The notes beneath the pieces are model-generated. The model searched no databases. It saw only the letters and a program-made list of their open reading frames with translations, and was not told the DNA's origin. From the NCBI GenBank assembly GCA_034521975.1, contig JAXHLR010000006.1, forward strand, positions 62,001-126,000: 64,000 nt of DNA, in the 5' to 3' direction. The position numbers and the translations under genes are program-made. Source of the DNA: Acidimicrobiales bacterium. Lineage in GTDB: Bacteria > Actinomycetota > Acidimicrobiia > Acidimicrobiales > SKKL01. Of the stretch, positions 27,331-37,368 are shown piece by piece (within the stretch, counting starts at the first letter, position 1; every line of letters starts with the position of its first letter).

Positions 27331-27807
27331 TCAGGAGCTCGGGAACCGTATGGCGTACACCAGCGAGCCGGTGACCGCCAACTCGGCGTCATCGGCTCGC
27401 ACCTCGGCTCGGCAGAACACCGTCGACCGCCCCCGCCGCTCGACCCATCCCTCGGCCACCGCGTCCTGCTCACGGATCGCCGAGAGATAGTTGAGGTTCA
27501 TCGAGATGGTGAGCTGCACCGGTCGGATCTCGTACACGGCGGCCACCGCGGGCACCACCACCGTGTCGACCAGGGTGGCCAACGCCCCGCCGTGGATGAC
27601 TCCGGCAGGTTGGTTCAACTCCGGCCGGTACCGCAGACGCAACCGGCAGTAGTCGGTGCGGATCTCCTCGCGCTCGATCCCGATCCAGGTCGGGAAGAGG
27701 GTCTGGTCGGGCCAGGCCAGGAAATTGTCCCACGCGGCCAGGCGTTCGGGCGGCAGTGGTTCGAACCGGTGGGCGTTGGGCGCGGTGGCGGTGGACTCAG
27801 CGGACAC
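27331..27807 (-). CDS. Hotdog-fold thioesterase (PaaI-like)
   Basis: 158 residues from a GTG at 27807. The hotdog signature is NQPAGVIHGGALATLVDTVVV (the helix-capping His-Gly-Gly), followed by ISMNLNYLSAIREQD and VFCRAEVRADDAELAVTGS. Likely hydrolyses acyl- or aryl-CoA. Its start overlaps the end of the upstream gene by about 11 bp, so the two are coupled; it precedes the DUF35-thiolase pair in one probable transcript. Confidence 0.85.
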   Translation of the reverse strand: MSAESTATAPNAHRFEPLPPERLAAWDNFLAWPDQTLFPTWIGIEREEIRTDYCRLRLRYRPELNQPAGVIHGGALATLVDTVVVPAVAAVYEIRPVQLTISMNLNYLSAIREQDAVAEGWVERRGRSTVFCRAEVRADDAELAVTGSLVYAIRFPSS

Positions 27808-28654
27808 GGGGGGCGAGGTTACCCGCGCCCGACAGCGGATCGGTCCGCCTCGTAGCGAGACGGGCGACGAGGTGTGACCACACATCGGGAGCCAACAGCT
27901 CGGACAGCTCGACGGTGACCTCGAGCGGGTCGGCGAAGGCTCCCAGGCACACCCGTGCGAACATGCCCTCGTCCATCCACCGGGCGAGCTCGGGATCGAC
28001 CTCGAGCTCGGGCCACGAGCCGTCGCCGCACTGCCACCGGAGATCGGTCCAGGTCGCGGGCAGTCGCGGACGCAGGGCATCGACCGTGGAGCGGTCGACG
28101 TGGGCGGTGCCGACCGCCGCCTGCAACACCCGGTGCAGCCAGAGGTTGTCGGAGACGGTGTGCACGGGAGCCAGGGGAGCCGGGGTCGCCAGCCCCAGAG
28201 ACCGGCGCAGGACGTCGAGCAGCCGGCCGACACCGGCCTCGGGGGAGGTGGTCTCGGACACGACCTGGACCAGCGGCTCGTCGTCATTGACCCGCAGGGC
28301 GCTGGCGACGGTCCCGTCGCGGCTGCACAACACCGCCGTGGACGCACGCCCGAGGCGTTCGCCGGGAGCGAGGCGTCGGTCGGGATCGCCGAGCGAGCGG
28401 GCGGTGCCTCGGACCACGAACCCGGCAGCGTCGAAGTCGTCGGGCACGGTGGCACCGAGCAGGGCGTCGTAGACATCGCGATCGGCGATCGGCGCGAGGG
28501 CGAGCTCGAAGGCGTCGGTGTCGAGCCCCCGAACCTTCACCAACGAGGCTCGAGGGTCGGGTGAGCGGTGGTGCGCCGCCTCGAGTACCTCGGCCAGGTT
28601 GAACAACCGGCGGGCGGACGAGCCCTCTGGCAGCGGAGTCGATGATGTTGGCAC
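27797..28654 (-). CDS. Conserved hypothetical protein
   Basis: 285 residues with the ATG at 28654. Acidic, soluble, no signal peptide. Recurrent Asp/Val-rich stretches (DADRDVYDALLGATVP, ADPLEVTVELSELLA) and two tryptophan-containing regions; no motif I can name. Followed by the overlapping thioesterase gene, so it is likely co-expressed with it. Confidence 0.6.
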   Translation of the reverse strand: MPTSSTPLPEGSSARRLFNLAEVLEAAHHRSPDPRASLVKVRGLDTDAFELALAPIADRDVYDALLGATVPDDFDAAGFVVRGTARSLGDPDRRLAPGERLGRASTAVLCSRDGTVASALRVNDDEPLVQVVSETTSPEAGVGRLLDVLRRSLGLATPAPLAPVHTVSDNLWLHRVLQAAVGTAHVDRSTVDALRPRLPATWTDLRWQCGDGSWPELEVDPELARWMDEGMFARVCLGAFADPLEVTVELSELLAPDVWSHLVARLATRRTDPLSGAGNLAPRVR

Positions 28655-28800
28655 GGGTGGCCTCCCGGGTGGAGCTCGGTCGGGGAGGCGACCTGACTGC
28701 CATGCGGAGGTCGCGCGCCGCAGCGGCCATCATCGCAGGCCGGTGTGACATCGAGCTCGGGGCCCGCGACGAGCAGCGCCACACGTGGAAGACTCGCGAC

Positions 28801-29232
28801 ATGCCCGATGCACCCCCCAGCCCGCCCCACACCATCCTCGTGGGCCTCGACGGCTCGGACATGAGCCATCGAGCCGCGGCCTACGCAGCCATGCTCGCCA
28901 ACGCCTTCGGTTCCGATGTGGTCGCGGCGCACGCGGTCGGTCTCCTCAGCGTCATCGACGGTGAGTCGGTACCCAGCGACCAGGTCCGGGACCGCATCGA
29001 AGAGGCCTGCAGCTCGTGGTGTGCACCGTTGAGCGCGGCCGGCGTCACCTACCGCACGGTGCTCGATGACGGCCCCCCGGGGCTGGTGCTGCTGCGGCTG
29101 ATCGAGCGCACCGGCGCGGGCATGGCGGTCATGGGCACTCGGGGCATCGGCTCAGCCGAGGGTGTGGTGCTGGGTTCGACGAGCTACCACCTGGTGCAGC
29201 ACTCCCCGGTCCCGGTGCTCGTCACCCACTGA
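28801..29232 (+). CDS. Universal stress protein
   Basis: USP-A fold, 143 residues. ILVGLDGSDMSHRA at the N-terminus and GTRGIGSAEGVVLGSTSYHLVQHSPVPVLVTH at the C-terminus, with the G-2X-G-9X-G(S/T) ATP-binding motif of ATP-binding USPs. Next to a DevRS-like pair, whose mycobacterial regulons include USPs; co-regulation is an inference. Confidence 0.88.
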   Translation: MPDAPPSPPHTILVGLDGSDMSHRAAAYAAMLANAFGSDVVAAHAVGLLSVIDGESVPSDQVRDRIEEACSSWCAPLSAAGVTYRTVLDDGPPGLVLLRLIERTGAGMAVMGTRGIGSAEGVVLGSTSYHLVQHSPVPVLVTH

Positions 29233-29259
29233 TCGGGCGGCGGCTGGGCGAAGATCGAC

Positions 29260-29922
29260 TCAGCCCGAGTCGGGGCGGCGGTGCCGCCGCTCGTCGAGAC
29301 GTGCGGCGAAGGCCGCGGCCTCGGTGCGACGGTCCATGCCCAGCTTCATCAACAGGTTCGAGACGTAGTTCTTCACCGTCTTCTCGGCCAGGTGCACCTG
29401 CTCGGCGATCTGGCGGTTGGTGAGACCCTCGCCGATCAGCTCGAAGATGCGCAGCTCCTGCTCGGTGAGCTGGGCGGTCCGCTCGTCCTCGACCACGCCG
29501 GTGCGGATTCGCTCGAGCACCTTCTGGGTGAGCGTCGGATCGAGCAACGACTGACCGGCGGCGACCGACTGGATCGCTTCGATGAGGTCGTTGCCCTTGA
29601 CCTGCTTGAGGAGGTACCCGGCAGCACCGGCCATGATCGCCTCGAACAGCGCTTCGTCGTCGGAGTAGGAGGTCAGCATGAGACAGGCGATCTCGGGGTG
29701 CTTCGACCGCACCTCCCTGCACACCTCCACCCCGTCGCCGTCGGGAAGCCGGACATCGAGCACCGCGACCTCCGGACGCGTGGCCGGGATCCGGCTCAGT
29801 GCCTCCTCGGCCGTTCCCGCCTCGCCCACCACCTCGAACTGCCCCGAGGCCTCGAGCAGCTCACGAAGCCCTCGGCGAACGATCTCGTGGTCGTCGAGCA
29901 GGAACACACGTGTTGAGGCCAT
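29260..29922 (-). CDS. NarL/DevR-type response regulator
   Basis: 220 residues. Receiver domain with LLDDHEIVRRGL and phospho-acceptor Asp56 (AVLDVRLPDGDG), then the LuxR/NarL helix-turn-helix (LTEQELRIFELIGEGLTNRQIAEQVHLAEKTVKNYVSNLLMKL). The motif set is close to mycobacterial DevR/DosR. It begins four bases after the kinase stop, so the two form one operon. Confidence 0.9.
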   Translation of the reverse strand: MASTRVFLLDDHEIVRRGLRELLEASGQFEVVGEAGTAEEALSRIPATRPEVAVLDVRLPDGDGVEVCREVRSKHPEIACLMLTSYSDDEALFEAIMAGAAGYLLKQVKGNDLIEAIQSVAAGQSLLDPTLTQKVLERIRTGVVEDERTAQLTEQELRIFELIGEGLTNRQIAEQVHLAEKTVKNYVSNLLMKLGMDRRTEAAAFAARLDERRHRRPDSG

Positions 29923-29926
29923 GCCC

Positions 29927-31354
29927 TCAGTCTGGCTCAGCGCCGACCGCCACGGGTACATCCCACACCAGCACGGTGCCCGATTGGACACCGGGACGCA
30001 GCTCGCAGGTGCCGCCGAGCTGTTCGGCACGCTGGGCCATGTTCACCAGACCGTGACCGGAGTTGGCCGAACGGGCTCCCTCCGCCGAAGTGCGGACCCC
30101 CACCCCGTCGTCGGCGACCTCGAGGACGAGACGTTCGGCGCTCCCGGACACGGTGACCTCGACCTGGGCTGCCTCGGCGTGGCGGGCGACGTTTGCCAGC
30201 GCCTCTCGAAGGGTCGGAAGGAGGTGCTCGACCACCTCACCGGTGACCGTGGCATCGATCGGGCCGACGAAGTGAACCCTCGGTTCGAACCCCAACACCG
30301 CGGTCGCCTCACGGACCACCTCCAGCACCTGGGCCCGGAGTCCGCTGCGGAACGCACCACCCTGGAGCCCGAAGATGGCGGTTCGGATGTCGCGGATGGT
30401 GGTGTCGAGGTCGTCGACGACGCCGCGGAGACGGTCGGCGGCATCGGGGTCGCCAACCCGACCAGCCAGCGCCTGGGCCGACATGCCGGTGGCGAACAGG
30501 CGCTGGATGACGGTGTCGTGGAGCTCGCGGGCGATGCGCTCACGGTCCTCGAGCAGCTGGACCGCTTCGTGCGCCTCCCGCAGACGGTGCTCGGACTCGA
30601 GCCGTTCGCTGATGTCTCGGACCAGCGCCACGACCGTGGGTTCGAGCCCCCTTCCCAGGTCGGGGCACTGCACCACCACCTCGACCGGGACCCACTGCCC
30701 GTCGCGGCGACGATGGCGGGTCGTGAGGCTCCGCGAACCGACCCGGTGGTCGAGAAGTGGAGCGAGGATGGCCCGCAGCGCCTCCTCGTCGTAGTCGACC
30801 ATGAGATCGATGGGACCCATCTCCACGAGCTCGGCGCGGGTGTAGCCGACCTGCTCGATGGCCCCCTGATTGACATAGGTGAACCGGAGGTCGTCGGGAC
30901 CGAACATGAACACGCCGTCGCTGATCGCATCGAGGCTCTGCTGGATGCGTCGGGCATGAGCTTGCGACGCGAGCCGCTCGGTCACGTCGCGCACCGCGGC
31001 GACGACCAGCAGTCCGCCGGCGCTCTGCAACGGGCTGAGGCTGATCTCCACCGGGAACTCGCTGCGGTCGGCCCGGCGGGCGCTGAGCTCGAGCCCCACC
31101 CCCATGGGACGCGCATGAGGGCTGGCGTGATAGGCGTCGCGGTCAGCCTCGTGGCGCTCGCGATGGCGCGTGGGCACCAGCTCCTCCACCAGGGTGCCGA
31201 CGAGCGTGCCGGGCTCGTAGCCGAACATGGCGTGGGCGACCGAGTTGGCCAGCACGATCGTGCCGGACTCGTCGACGATGACGATGCCGTCGGGCGAGGA
31301 GTCGAACAACGCCGACGCCAGCGGGTCGGAGAGGTCGACCTCCTGGGACTCCAT
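29927..31354 (-). CDS. PAS-containing sensor histidine kinase (HisKA_3 type)
   Basis: 475 residues. Two PAS domains (about 15-125 and 138-250), then the HisKA_3 dimerisation helix with His279 in RERIARELHDTVIQRLFATG, and a HATPase with LREALANVARHAEA and DDGVGV. No membrane span, so it senses a cytoplasmic cue; the PAS residues do not show an evident haem ligand. Pairs with the downstream NarL-type regulator, as in DevS-DevR. Confidence 0.88.
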   Translation of the reverse strand: MESQEVDLSDPLASALFDSSPDGIVIVDESGTIVLANSVAHAMFGYEPGTLVGTLVEELVPTRHRERHEADRDAYHASPHARPMGVGLELSARRADRSEFPVEISLSPLQSAGGLLVVAAVRDVTERLASQAHARRIQQSLDAISDGVFMFGPDDLRFTYVNQGAIEQVGYTRAELVEMGPIDLMVDYDEEALRAILAPLLDHRVGSRSLTTRHRRRDGQWVPVEVVVQCPDLGRGLEPTVVALVRDISERLESEHRLREAHEAVQLLEDRERIARELHDTVIQRLFATGMSAQALAGRVGDPDAADRLRGVVDDLDTTIRDIRTAIFGLQGGAFRSGLRAQVLEVVREATAVLGFEPRVHFVGPIDATVTGEVVEHLLPTLREALANVARHAEAAQVEVTVSGSAERLVLEVADDGVGVRTSAEGARSANSGHGLVNMAQRAEQLGGTCELRPGVQSGTVLVWDVPVAVGAEPD

Positions 31355-31440
31355 GGCTGCATCGTAGGCACGACACCTCCCCTCGCCGACAGCTGGGGTG
31401 AGCGGTGCCGAGGCGCTGCACGTGCCACGATGGCGGCGCA

Positions 31441-32030
31441 TGAACGTCGAGACCGCAAACCTGTTCTTCGCCTTCCTGAGCCTGGCCGCCCTCGCCCTCG
31501 CCGTGGCCATCCCCATCGGAGTGCTCGCGGCTCGTCGCCGACCCGACAGCTCGGTGGCCGTGTTGCTCGACGACCTCCGACCGGTGGCGCTGTGGCTGGC
31601 CTTCTCCATCGCCGCGATCTCGACCCTCGGCAGCCTCTACTACTCCGAGGTCCAGGACTACACGCCGTGTCTGCTGTGCTGGTACCAGCGGATCGCCATG
31701 TACCCGCTGGCGGTCATCCTCGGCATCGCCGCGTTCCGTGACGACCATCTGATCAAGTTCTACGCACTCCCGGTGGCCGCGGTCGGTGCCGCCGTCTCGA
31801 CCTACCACTACCAGCTCGAGCTGTTCCCCGATCAGGGGTCGGGGGTGTGCGCGGTCGACGTGCCCTGCACCGTGCGGTGGTTCGAGGTGTTCGGCTTCAT
31901 CTCCTTGGCGTTCATGGCCCTGACGGGCTTCCTCGCCATCATCGCCCTACTATCGATCGCGCGGCCCCGGCCGCTCGACGAGCCTCTCGACGAGGCTGCC
32001 GCCGCCAGTTCCGGACCGGCGGCGGTCTGA
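31441..32030 (+). CDS. DsbB-like disulfide bond formation protein
   Basis: 196 residues, four to five transmembrane helices. CLLC (Cys77, Cys80) in [15 protein letters not shown] is the DsbB quinone-reactive pair, and Cys137/Cys143 form the second periplasmic pair. It reoxidises a thioredoxin-fold partner, probably the next gene, using membrane quinone. Confidence 0.9.
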
Positions 32031-32064
32031 TCACCGTTCCCAACCTGAGGATCACCTCATCACC

Positions 32065-32742
32065 ATGCCTTCGACCCGAGCTCCACGTAGCCGGTCCTCT
32101 GCGGTGGCCAAGGCCGCCAACGCAGGCGACGGCTCGAAGAAGATCTGGATCATCGCCGCAGTCGTGCTGGTGGTGGGCCTGGCCGGGGTGATGGCCGTGG
32201 CCCTCGCCGGCGAGGAGACCGCCAGCGAGGTCCGAGCCAACCAGACCGCAGAGGTCACCGTCACCGGCGATCCGGTCCCACCCGCCGACCCCGAAGGAGC
32301 CGCCCCCGCCGGCGTCTCGACCCCCGAGCTGTCCGGAACGTCTCTCGACGGCGATCCCATGGCCATCGAACACGACGGCGCCCCCAAGGTCATCGGCTTC
32401 TTCACCCACTGGTGCCCGCACTGCCAGGCCGAGGTGCCCGAGGTCAGCGAGTGGTACAACGCCGACAACGCTCCCGACGACGTGGACGTGGTCGCCGTGA
32501 GCACGGCGGTGAACCCCACCAGCGACAACTACCCGCCGTCGGACTGGTTCGAGCGCGAGGACTGGGAGGTCCCCACGCTGCTCGACGACGCCGCCAGCAG
32601 CGCGGCGAACGCGTTCGGGCTCACCGGCTATCCCTACTGGGTCGCCGTCGACGCCGAGGGCGAGCTCGTCGCCCAGCGCAGCGGGCGCATCGGCATCGAA
32701 GAGCTCGAACGGCTCATCGACCAGGCACGAACGGGGGCCTGA
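32065..32742 (+). CDS. Membrane-anchored thioredoxin-fold protein
   Basis: 225 residues. A transmembrane anchor (about residues 27-48), an acidic Pro-rich linker, then a TlpA/DsbA-like domain with Cys117-Pro-His-Cys120 in THWCPHC and a cis-proline region TGYPYWVAVD. Likely extracytoplasmic thiol oxidoreductase and partner of the DsbB-like protein 34 bp upstream. Confidence 0.88.
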   Translation: MPSTRAPRSRSSAVAKAANAGDGSKKIWIIAAVVLVVGLAGVMAVALAGEETASEVRANQTAEVTVTGDPVPPADPEGAAPAGVSTPELSGTSLDGDPMAIEHDGAPKVIGFFTHWCPHCQAEVPEVSEWYNADNAPDDVDVVAVSTAVNPTSDNYPPSDWFEREDWEVPTLLDDAASSAANAFGLTGYPYWVAVDAEGELVAQRSGRIGIEELERLIDQARTGA

Positions 32743-32743
32743 G

Positions 32744-33190
32744 GTGACGGCCACCATCATCGCCGGCGTCGACGGATCCCCCGGCAGCCGAGCAGCGCTG
32801 CACTGGGCCATCGAAGAGGCGACGCTGCGCAACGCCACCGTCGACGCGGTCATGACCTGGCAGACACCGACCTACGCCTACACGGGCATGGCCGTGATGC
32901 CACCCGTCGCCGAGCTCGGCGAGTCGGCCACGGCCGCGCTCGACGACGCCATCGCCACCGAGACCGCAGACCTCTCCGGCGCTGCGGCCGAGGTCGAGAT
33001 CCGCCCCGTCGTGGTCGAAGGCCCCACTGCCTCGGTGCTCATCGAACGCTCGGCCGAGGCCGATCTGCTCGTCGTCGGCTCCCGCGGCTACGGCGGGTTC
33101 CGGGGGCTCCTGCTCGGCTCGGTGAGCCACCAGTGCGCCAGCCACGCGCACTGCCCGGTCGTCGTCGTCCCCTTCCGCGACGACGACTGA
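32744..33190 (+). CDS. Universal stress protein
   Basis: 148 residues from a GTG at 32744, one base after the thioredoxin stop. ATIIAGVDGSPGSRAAL and VVGSRGYGGFRGLLLGSVSHQCASHAHCPVVVVP carry the ATP-binding USP motif. A second USP within 5 kb on the other side of the DevRS-like pair. Confidence 0.88.
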   Translation: MTATIIAGVDGSPGSRAALHWAIEEATLRNATVDAVMTWQTPTYAYTGMAVMPPVAELGESATAALDDAIATETADLSGAAAEVEIRPVVVEGPTASVLIERSAEADLLVVGSRGYGGFRGLLLGSVSHQCASHAHCPVVVVPFRDDD

Positions 33191-33338
33191 ACGTCCCTGT
33201 CCGACCGCGCTGAGCGCGCAGTCGTCCTCAGATGGGTTCATTCTCACGACGAGGTGCCGATAGGTCCGTGACCAACGTCTCAACAGAGGCGGTCGAACAC
33301 GAATCCCGACGATCAACGATGTCTTCTGGGGGAGTCCG

Positions 33339-35102
33339 ATGAATCACATGCGGCGCAGCTGGTGGCAGGTCCTGGCCACCCTTGTCGCCTTCACCCTGAT
33401 CAGCGCCGCCTGCGGTGGCGGCAACGGCGACGATGCCGCCACCGACACCACCCTGCCACCGCAGGGTCTGATCGGCGGTGACGACGAGGACGAGGGCGAC
33501 GGATCCGACGACGGCAGCGGCCCCGAGTACGGCGGCCGCATCGTGGTGGCGCTCGAGGCCGAGACCGACAACTGGCTGCCCGGCCAGGCCGACTTCGTGG
33601 TGCCCAACGGCAGCTCGGTGGCCCACACCATCTATGACCCCCTGATGATCCTCAACGAGGACGACAAGCTGGTGCCCTACCTCGCCGAGAGCATGGAGCC
33701 CAACGACGACCTCACCGAGTGGACGCTCACCCTGCGACCCGACATCACCTTCCACGACGGCTCACCGCTCGACGCCGAGACGCTGGTGTGGAACTTCGAC
33801 ACCCTCCACGACCAGCCCGGATCCAACACCGCGGGCTCCATCGCCAACAACGGCATCGAGGAGGTCGAAGCCATCGACGACCTGACCGTCGTCTACCGCC
33901 TGAGCGGACCCAACGCCGCGCTGGCGGACTCGCTGCGCAACTCGCTGGGATGGCCCGTGTCGCGCCAGGCCTACGAGGAGATGGGAGCCGACGAATTCGC
34001 CGAGAACCCGGTGGGCACCGGCCCGTTCGAGTTCCAGGAGTGGACCCGCGACGACCGCCTCGTCGTGACCCGGAACGAGAACTACTGGCGCACCGACGAG
34101 GACGGCAACCAGCTCCCCTACCTCGACGAGATCGAGTTCCGGCCCATCACCGACGAGGACAGCCGCTATCAGAGCCTCGCGGCCGACTCGGTCCAGGTCA
34201 TGGTCACCCTCCGCGGCAGCACCGCCAAGCAGGTGCTCAGCCTGGCCGACGAGCGCAACTACCGGGGCAACCTGTACTACGGCAACCAGTCGGGCAGCTC
34301 GATCTTCAACACCGAGCGCCCGCCGGTCGACGACCTGCGGGTCCGGAGGGCCCTGGTGGCCGCGAGCGACGGCGAGGCGGTGGCGATCGTGCTCGGCGAC
34401 GACGGGCTGGTGCCGCCGACCAACCAGTTCTTCAACGACGAGAGCCCGTGGTACTCCGAGGTGGCGGCCGAGGCCTATCCCGCGGCCGACGGCCCCGACC
34501 TCGAGCTGGCCGCCGAGCTCATGACCGACTACGTGAACGACCCCGATCGCTCCGACGGCAAGGCCCCGGGCGAACCGGTCGACCTGGAGTACGCCTGCCT
34601 ACCCGACCCGAGCCTCATCGAGATCGGCCAGCTCTACCAGCAGGACTGGGGCGACATCGCCGGTGGTGGCTATGTCAACGTCAACCTCCGTCAGGTCGAA
34701 CAGGCAGAGCACGTGAGCAACGGCATCAACGGCGACTACATGATCAACTGCTGGCGGGCGGGCGCCGGCGCCGGCGATCCGCTGACCCAGCTGCAGAGCT
34801 TCTTCTCCGATCCCGAGACCAACCCGCTGAACTTCACCAACTTCGGCCATCCCGAGATCGACGAGGCTTTGGTCGACCTCCGCACCAACCTCGACTTCGA
34901 GGTCCGCTACGCCGCCGCGGAGACCATCAACCGCATCGCCAACGAGAACTCGGTCATGACCTGGAGCATCGCCACACCGACCTTGGTCGGCTGGCGTGAC
35001 GACATCCACGGGTTCACCACCTGGCGCCTCCCCGACGGCGACCTGGGCAACGGCACGCCCGGGGGTCACATGCACTTCTCCCAGGTGTGGATGGAGCAGT
35101 AG
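33339..35102 (+). CDS. ABC transporter solute-binding lipoprotein, family 5
   Basis: 587 residues. Lipobox LISAAC with Cys25; an acidic linker (about residues 30-65); then the SBP_bac_5 fold ([63 protein letters not shown]). Family members bind peptides, nickel, opines or oligosaccharides. No permease or ATPase is near, so it is an orphan. A strong hairpin terminator follows. Confidence 0.9.
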   Translation: MNHMRRSWWQVLATLVAFTLISAACGGGNGDDAATDTTLPPQGLIGGDDEDEGDGSDDGSGPEYGGRIVVALEAETDNWLPGQADFVVPNGSSVAHTIYDPLMILNEDDKLVPYLAESMEPNDDLTEWTLTLRPDITFHDGSPLDAETLVWNFDTLHDQPGSNTAGSIANNGIEEVEAIDDLTVVYRLSGPNAALADSLRNSLGWPVSRQAYEEMGADEFAENPVGTGPFEFQEWTRDDRLVVTRNENYWRTDEDGNQLPYLDEIEFRPITDEDSRYQSLAADSVQVMVTLRGSTAKQVLSLADERNYRGNLYYGNQSGSSIFNTERPPVDDLRVRRALVAASDGEAVAIVLGDDGLVPPTNQFFNDESPWYSEVAAEAYPAADGPDLELAAELMTDYVNDPDRSDGKAPGEPVDLEYACLPDPSLIEIGQLYQQDWGDIAGGGYVNVNLRQVEQAEHVSNGINGDYMINCWRAGAGAGDPLTQLQSFFSDPETNPLNFTNFGHPEIDEALVDLRTNLDFEVRYAAAETINRIANENSVMTWSIATPTLVGWRDDIHGFTTWRLPDGDLGNGTPGGHMHFSQVWMEQ

Positions 35103-35141
35103 CAGCCCGGCCCCGGTGACACCGCCGGGTCCGCTCCTGTC

Positions 35142-35180
35142 CACGGGACCCCGACCAGCCGGACTGGTCGGGGTCCCGTG
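35142..35180 (+). terminator. Strong hairpin terminator after the solute-binding protein
   Basis: Perfect 17-bp stem (CACGGGACCCCGACCAG and its complement) with a five-base loop CCGGA, 40 bases past the stop codon. Confidence 0.85.
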
Positions 35181-35301
35181 CTGTGTGGTGCCGAATTCTG
35201 TGGTGCCGGGGTTGTGCCGTCGCCGGTCCGGCGTGGCAGACTGGGGAAACCCGAGAAGGGGGCGACCGCACACGTGGCGCCCACCACCACAGGAGAACTC
35301 G

Positions 35302-35658
35302 ATGCGCCGCCGCATGATGAAGTCGAAGATCCATCGCGCCACGGTCACCGACGCCAACCTCAACTACGTCGGTTCCATCACCATCGACCGTGATCTCATG
35401 AGCGCGGCCGATCTGCTCGAGAACGAGCAGGTGCACGTGCTCGACATCGACAACGGAGCCCGGTTCGAGACCTACGTGATCCCCGGCGAAGCCGGCGACA
35501 TGTGCCTCAACGGGGCGGCTGCCCGCCTCGTCCAACCGGGCGACAAGGTGATCGTGGTGAGCTACGCCGACTACGACGACCACGAGCTCGAGGACTTCGA
35601 GCCGCGGGTGGTGCACGTCGACGAGTTCAACCGCCGGCACCAGCCGATCCTGGCCTGA
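35302..35658 (+). CDS. panD: Aspartate 1-decarboxylase
   Basis: Converts L-aspartate to beta-alanine for pantothenate and CoA. 118 residues; the pyruvoyl precursor cleavage site Gly24-Ser25 is visible in NYVGSITID, and [15 protein letters not shown] and [25 protein letters not shown] are invariant family blocks. AGGAG seven bases upstream supports the ATG at 35302. Other pan genes are not adjacent. Confidence 0.95.
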   Translation: MRRRMMKSKIHRATVTDANLNYVGSITIDRDLMSAADLLENEQVHVLDIDNGARFETYVIPGEAGDMCLNGAAARLVQPGDKVIVVSYADYDDHELEDFEPRVVHVDEFNRRHQPILA

Positions 35659-35737
35659 GCCCTCGTCTGCCCGCCCCGACCGCGCGGGCCGCTCCCGCTC
35701 GGCCACACTGGATCCTCGTCGTCGTGAGGAGGCCACG

Positions 35738-36517
35738 GTGGGCAAGCTGAAGTGGGCGGTGGGCGCGATCGCCGCGGTCGCGGTGCTGATCGTGGGGGGC
35801 ACCTGGGTCTACATCAACGTGATCCGCGACGACCCGCCCGAACGGCTCGCCTTCGACGCCGGCGAGTCTCCGGAGGACGACGGGTCTCCCGACGACGCCA
35901 CCGCAGGGTCGACCGTCGACGATGCCACGTCTCCCCCGTCGACGGAGGCCACCAGCGGCGGCGATCCTGTTCCGGGCGGCTCGGACGGCGATGACGCGGT
36001 GGAGGGCCGATGGGAGCTCGGCGGCGAGTCGGTCGTCGGGTACCGGGTCGAGGAGGTGCTCTTCGGTCAGGCGACCGAGGGGGTCGGACGGACCAGCGAG
36101 GTCGACGGTCACCTGACCATCGACGACACGGCGGTCACCGAGGCCACCTTCGTGGTCGACATGGCGACCCTCGAGAGCGACGACAGCCGCCGCGACGACC
36201 AGTTCCGTGGCCGCATCATGGACGTCGACACCCATCCCACGGCAACCCTCGAGCTCGTCGAGCCGATCGAGCTGGGAGAGATCCCCGCAGAGGGCGAGGT
36301 CGTCGAGGTCACCGCCACGGTCGAGCTGACGCTACGGGGCACGACCCGCACGATCCCGGTCGACCTGCGGGCTCGCCGGACCGACGCCACGATCGAGGTC
36401 GACGGTTCGGTGCTGATCGTCTTCGAGGAGTGGGACATCCCCAACCCCAGCCGCACCGGCGTCACCACCGACGACGAAGGCGAGCTGGAGTTCGTGCTGG
36501 TGTTCGAGCCGGCCTGA
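35738..36517 (+). CDS. YceI-family periplasmic protein
   Basis: 259 residues from a GTG. N-terminal membrane anchor (about residues 5-27), long Asp/Ser/Thr-rich linker to about residue 85, then a YceI lipocalin-like domain (VVGYRVEEVLFGQATEGVGRTSEVDG, DDQFRGRIMDVDTHPTATLEL). YceI proteins bind isoprenoid or fatty ligands. Probably membrane-tethered and extracytoplasmic. Confidence 0.88.
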   Translation: MGKLKWAVGAIAAVAVLIVGGTWVYINVIRDDPPERLAFDAGESPEDDGSPDDATAGSTVDDATSPPSTEATSGGDPVPGGSDGDDAVEGRWELGGESVVGYRVEEVLFGQATEGVGRTSEVDGHLTIDDTAVTEATFVVDMATLESDDSRRDDQFRGRIMDVDTHPTATLELVEPIELGEIPAEGEVVEVTATVELTLRGTTRTIPVDLRARRTDATIEVDGSVLIVFEEWDIPNPSRTGVTTDDEGELEFVLVFEPA

Positions 36518-36615
36518 GCCTCGGTCCGCCCCGGCTGTCTCACCCCGCTCCTAGTGTTGACGCCATCGGGCGAGCGATCGCTCCTGGGCGCCGTCACCAC
36601 CGGAGACATCCAGTC

Positions 36616-37368
36616 ATGACCACCACCGACACGAGCACCGACACGAGCACCGACACCGTGCTTCGGCGGATCCGCGGCCTGCTCGACCAGGCCGAGAGCA
36701 CGCCCTACCCCGACGAGGCCGAGACGTTCGCGACCAAGGCCGCCGAGCTCATGGCCCGCTACCGGGTCGACGAAGCCATGCTGGAGCGGGCCGGGAGGCA
36801 CCGTGGTCAGGGCATCATCGAGCTCGACATCGAGCTCGGTCGCGGCCAGTACGTGCGGGCGCGCCTGGCCCTGCTCGGCGCGGTCGCCGGCGCCTTCGGC
36901 TGCCGGCTGCTCAGCTCCTCGGGGCCCGACGGCCGCACCGGCCACCTCGTGGGCCATGCCGGCGACGTCGACCGGGTCGCGGTGCTCTACACGTCGCTGC
37001 TGGTGCAGGCCACCAGAGCCGCCGACGCCGAGCCCACCCCATCGGGCCACGCCCGCGTCACCTTCAGGCGGGGGTTCCTCCTCGGCTTCGCCAACCGCGT
37101 CGGCGACCGGCTGGCCGAGCAGATGGCCTCGGCGGTCGACGACGCAGACCGCGCCGCGCACAGTGGCGGACCATCGGTGGCGCTGGTGCTGGCCGATCGC
37201 CGCCACGAGGTCGATTCCTGGGTTTCGGACCGCTACGGTCGGCTCGGCCGCTTGGGTCCGGCCGCCCCGGTCCACCTCGGCGCCGCGGCTCGGGGCGCAG
37301 CGGCCGGCGATCGCGCCGACCTCGGTGGCCGTCGCGTCGACGGGCACGGTCGGACCCTCACCCCGTGA
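36616..37368 (+). CDS. DUF2786 domain protein
   Basis: 250 residues. The first 15 residues include a Thr-Asp-Thr-Ser repeat, coded by a short DNA repeat. The DUF2786 helix pair is VLRRIRGLLDQAESTPYPDEAETFATKAAELMARYRVDEAML. The C-terminus is Ala/Gly/Arg rich. Usually found next to a putative metallohydrolase, as here; the stop overlaps the next start (GTGA). Confidence 0.85.
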   Translation: MTTTDTSTDTSTDTVLRRIRGLLDQAESTPYPDEAETFATKAAELMARYRVDEAMLERAGRHRGQGIIELDIELGRGQYVRARLALLGAVAGAFGCRLLSSSGPDGRTGHLVGHAGDVDRVAVLYTSLLVQATRAADAEPTPSGHARVTFRRGFLLGFANRVGDRLAEQMASAVDDADRAAHSGGPSVALVLADRRHEVDSWVSDRYGRLGRLGPAAPVHLGAAARGAAAGDRADLGGRRVDGHGRTLTP

